From contig RFVA01000027.1 of the NCBI GenBank assembly GCA_009922685.1, positions 1 through 32,895 on the forward strand: a stretch of 32,895 nucleotides of DNA, in the 5' to 3' direction. Below are positions 30,961 to 32,895 of this stretch, piece after piece. The notes below the pieces were generated by a model. That model saw only the letters and a program-made list of their open reading frames with translations. It ran no database searches and was not told the DNA's origin. The position numbers and the translations under genes are program-made. The stretch is from Gammaproteobacteria bacterium (GTDB lineage: Bacteria > Pseudomonadota > Gammaproteobacteria > Methylococcales > Methylococcaceae). Positions within the stretch are counted from its first letter, which is position 1; each line of letters begins with the position of its first letter.

Positions 30961-31007
30961 TAGCAAACCGACTGGGCTCAATTATCCCAAAACATCTCAC
31001 TTGGGCT
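30961..31007 (-). repeat. 47-bp repeat R2 containing shared motif
   Basis: Matches R1 (28579-28625) at 41 of 47 positions, 2.38 kb apart and in the same orientation, flanking the two-component genes. Confidence 0.7.
30982..31001 (-). promoter_or_regulatory. Shared 20-nt motif, copy 3
   Basis: Minus-strand sequence AGTGAGATGTTTTGGGATAA, about 160 bp upstream of the small frame at 30823 and the kinase gene. Confidence 0.5.
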
Positions 31008-31104
31008 GCGGAGGGGGGAACATCGCCTCGAGGACCGCCATACAAAACCCTGAAGTGTTGAAGACAATGAGCGACCCGGTTTAGCGGGGTTAGGGGAATG
31101 ATTG

Positions 31105-31128
31105 GTTTTCAGTGTTAACACCGAAAAC
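31105..31128. promoter_or_regulatory. 24-bp near-perfect palindrome
   Basis: GTTTTC-A-GTGTT is followed by AACAC-C-GAAAAC: a palindrome with one mismatched pair centred on GTTAAC. It could be an operator or a symmetrical RNA hairpin. A related AGAAAACCGCG follows a few bases later. Confidence 0.4.
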
Positions 31129-31280
31129 GCAGAAAACCGCGAACAGTATCAAGGATTGCTGAGTCCGGCTTCAAAAACGTGAGCCAGAAGACAGAACAGA
31201 TTTGAATACTTGAGTACCAAGGCAGGCCAACACCAATCTATAGCAGGGCTCTTCCTGTGGGATTATCCGCTAAGAAAATT

Positions 31281-32165
31281 TTATGCCCTTGCGATTCTTT
31301 CGCCATTTGAATAACTGCCGTGGTATCTGAACCAGTCCTCAGCGGTGAAAGCGTCTGGCAAAAACGTCTTGAAGTCCTCTGGCTCACCTTTCGGGCCTTT
31401 CTGATCCTCGAAGTAGAGAAACATGTAATGCAAGTCTTTGAGGAAAAGCTTCCTCAGAAAAAGCGGCATAGCAAGGCCGCTCTTAACTTTGACGCCACCC
31501 ACTTTCTCAAGCGCTGAGGCGACCTGACTCAAATCACCCTTCCAACTGATCACATCCAGACTTTTTTCGAGCCACTTGGCTGGATCTTTGAACATGATGG
31601 CCGCAGCACGCCCGATATCGTATGTTGCACAGTATTTAATCTCCTGATCACTCAGGAATTTTAATCGGCCCTTCTTCAACGGGTTCCAGTTCGCGGGATC
31701 ATCAAAGTTCTCAAAAAAAGCACAAGGCCTGAGGATCGAATATTTGACTCCTGAGGCCCGCAAGTAGTCTTCGATGACGACTTTTGTCTTGATATGCTTC
31801 ACCCGCTCATCCATCAACTCAGCGTCAGCAACGCTCATGAAAATGAGGTGATCCACCGCCGCGGCCTTTGCTGCATCAATTGCACTTTTGCCATGACTGA
31901 TTTCAATAGCTCCGTTTGACTTCGCTGCGGCAAAATAATCGGTCACCACAAAAAGTTTCTTTGCGCCGGTCTCAAGGAGAGCGCGGTCCAGATCTTTTCG
32001 GCTCGTGTAATCACAGACAACGGGGGTAATGCCCTGATCTGATAACTTTTTGGCATTCGATCGTGTGGTCCCGTAGACCTCAAAACCCGCATCTTTGAGC
32101 GCCTTGCATACGTTCCTGCCGGCTTTACCCGTGGCACAGAGCACTAAGACTTTAGTCGATGACAT
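31281..32165 (-). CDS. NmrA-type NAD(P)-binding oxidoreductase
   Basis: The 294-residue protein has an N-terminal Rossmann fold with VLVLCATGKAGRNVCKAL, a variant of the NmrA GATGxxG motif in which the first Gly is Cys. It continues with YGTTRSNAKKL (second strand and a basic residue compatible with NADP) and LIFMSVADAE. The C-terminal half is the atypical-SDR substrate region (YSILRPCAFFENF, then YDIGRAAAIMF). NmrA-like proteins are redox sensors or quinone/NADPH-linked reductases without the classical SDR Tyr-Lys site. The start at 32165 follows GAGGA at five bases. It is 41 bp after the VOC gene on the same strand, probably one operon. Confidence 0.85.
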   Translation of the reverse strand: MSSTKVLVLCATGKAGRNVCKALKDAGFEVYGTTRSNAKKLSDQGITPVVCDYTSRKDLDRALLETGAKKLFVVTDYFAAAKSNGAIEISHGKSAIDAAKAAAVDHLIFMSVADAELMDERVKHIKTKVVIEDYLRASGVKYSILRPCAFFENFDDPANWNPLKKGRLKFLSDQEIKYCATYDIGRAAAIMFKDPAKWLEKSLDVISWKGDLSQVASALEKVGGVKVKSGLAMPLFLRKLFLKDLHYMFLYFEDQKGPKGEPEDFKTFLPDAFTAEDWFRYHGSYSNGERIARA

Positions 32166-32206
32166 ACGTATCCTCAACGGAAGGGAAACTTTAGAACGAC
32201 GCGCTT

Positions 32207-32653
32207 TTAAGGGCGCCTGCCAACATTAGAAAGCGAATGATTTTGAATGCTTTTCAGAAATATTGACGAATACCCGCCTGGAGGATTCGAAACGATTTCC
32301 CACCAGTTGCCATCCAAATCCTGAAAATAAAAACTATAAACCCCATGCTGCTGATGGGGCTTTTTGATTCGTTTTATGCCGTAATCATCTTTTACTGAAT
32401 CAAGCAGCTCATAAGCTTGGTCAACGGCCTCATTGGAGGCGACGTCGAGCCCATTATGATTGAGTTGGGCCATTTCCTGATCTTTTCCAGTCTCAACGAC
32501 CACATAAACATGATCTCCACCACATCGAATCCAGATGGCCATGGGTGATATTTCCGCCACCTCAAAGCCCAATACCTCCTCATAAAAGCGACGAGACTTT
32601 TTGAGATTTTTAGACATCAAGGTGCCATGGGAAATAAATTCTATCTTGATCAA
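32207..32653 (-). CDS. VOC (glyoxalase/bleomycin-resistance) family protein
   Basis: The 148-residue protein has a single VOC module pair: the first strand EFISHGTLMSKNLKKSRRFYEEVLGF, then HVYVVVETG and LDVASNEAVDQAYELL, and the second strand pair ending YSFYFQDLDGNWWEIVS, where the Glu of WWEI is the usual metal ligand. His9 and Glu116-region residues could bind a divalent metal. A C-terminal tail of about 25 residues follows. The start is a TTG, because an in-frame TAA lies three codons upstream and a later ATG (32617) would remove the first strand. The RBS is weak. It is upstream of the NmrA gene. Confidence 0.82.
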   Translation of the reverse strand: MIKIEFISHGTLMSKNLKKSRRFYEEVLGFEVAEISPMAIWIRCGGDHVYVVVETGKDQEMAQLNHNGLDVASNEAVDQAYELLDSVKDDYGIKRIKKPHQQHGVYSFYFQDLDGNWWEIVSNPPGGYSSIFLKSIQNHSLSNVGRRP

Positions 32654-32895
32654 AGGGGGTTACTTCACCTTCACTGCTAACGACTGTGTCATCTTAAGAC
32701 CTCCTCATGATGGAGTTACGGGATCATGGCATACCAATCTAAGCCTGAAACTTCGATCAAAACGGCTATTTCACCTTGGCTTGTATCCCATTTTTAAAAG
32801 GATCATCCCTAAACCATGGCCCTTCCTGGATTTGGAAATAGAGATGAGGCGGATCCTTAGGACACGCAGATCAGGTCATTGAAATCCTTCATAAA
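32654..32895. other. End of window, no gene recognised
   Basis: A 93-codon + strand frame (32601-32882) overlaps the VOC gene antisense and lacks an RBS. The stretch is probably the upstream control region of the VOC/NmrA operon. Confidence 0.35.

Noticed and set aside
30824-31045. N-terminal part of a 133-codon minus frame
   Set aside because: It reads through the repeat R2, and R1 in the equivalent position reads a similar accidental peptide, so this is DNA repeat rather than protein conservation.
32601-32882. 93-codon + strand frame
   Set aside because: Overlaps the VOC gene antisense and has no RBS.
1-32895. tRNA genes, CRISPR arrays, insertion sequences, phage genes
   Set aside because: No tRNA T-loop box with matching acceptor stem, no regularly spaced repeats, and no transposase or integrase frames were found.

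Overview
The window looks like chromosomal DNA of a Gram-negative bacterium, most likely a proteobacterium. The reasons are an outer-membrane-type Pqi (MCE) transport operon, several lipoproteins with lipoboxes, Sec-type periplasmic enzymes, a RatA/COQ10-type protein, and clear AGGAG-like ribosome binding sites. Base composition is near 50% GC by eye. I cannot name the genus. No tRNA, rRNA, IS element or CRISPR array was recognised.

Layout. 1-4.2 kb (minus): an operon pqiA(N half)-pqiA(C half)-pqiB-pqiC, followed by a stand-alone cyclic-nucleotide-binding protein and a 34-residue membrane peptide. 4.4-5.2 kb (minus): a DUF5765-like membrane protein. 5.7-7.6 kb: a short BLUF photoreceptor (+), a 49-residue candidate lipoprotein (-), a small membrane protein and a flavin-reductase-like protein (+). 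7.7-8.5 kb (minus): a YHYH-domain protein with an abnormal N-terminus. 8.6-10.7 kb (+): a membrane histidine kinase and a FixJ-type regulator whose receiver lacks its acidic pocket. 11-13.7 kb (+): an LCIB-type (theta) carbonic anhydrase, a YidB/DUF937 protein, a lipoprotein and an unknown protein. 13.8-16.6 kb (minus): a TauE/SafE permease and a vanadium-haloperoxidase-family enzyme. 16.6-17.6 kb: non-coding and rich in inverted repeats. 17.7-18.8 kb (+): a BLUF-adenylyl cyclase closely resembling Beggiatoa bPAC. 18.9-20.8 kb (minus): a large alpha/beta-hydrolase lipoprotein. 21.1-22.6 kb (minus): SRPBCC protein, short LOV photoreceptor, RatA-like protein. 22.7-23.9 kb (+): an NDH-2-like flavoprotein. 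24-26.5 kb (minus): a PQQ dehydrogenase fused to haem-c domains and split by a one-base frameshift. 26.7-28.4 kb (minus): two exported proteins. 28.7-30.5 kb (minus): an OmpR-type two-component system. 31.3-32.7 kb (minus): an NmrA-type oxidoreductase and a VOC protein.

The main theme is blue light plus flavin plus cyclic nucleotide. Three different flavin photoreceptors (BLUF, BLUF-cyclase, LOV) lie within 17 kb, and a cNMP-binding protein sits in the pqi operon. A working model, which is inference, is light to cAMP to a cNMP-binding effector. The cyclase has lost one of its two metal-binding aspartates, so the output may be altered or non-catalytic. A second theme is regulatory DNA shared between loci: a 20-nt motif occurs three times around the 28-31 kb two-component genes, and a dyad and a terminator are each shared between the 7.6-8.5 kb and 26.6-26.7 kb loci.
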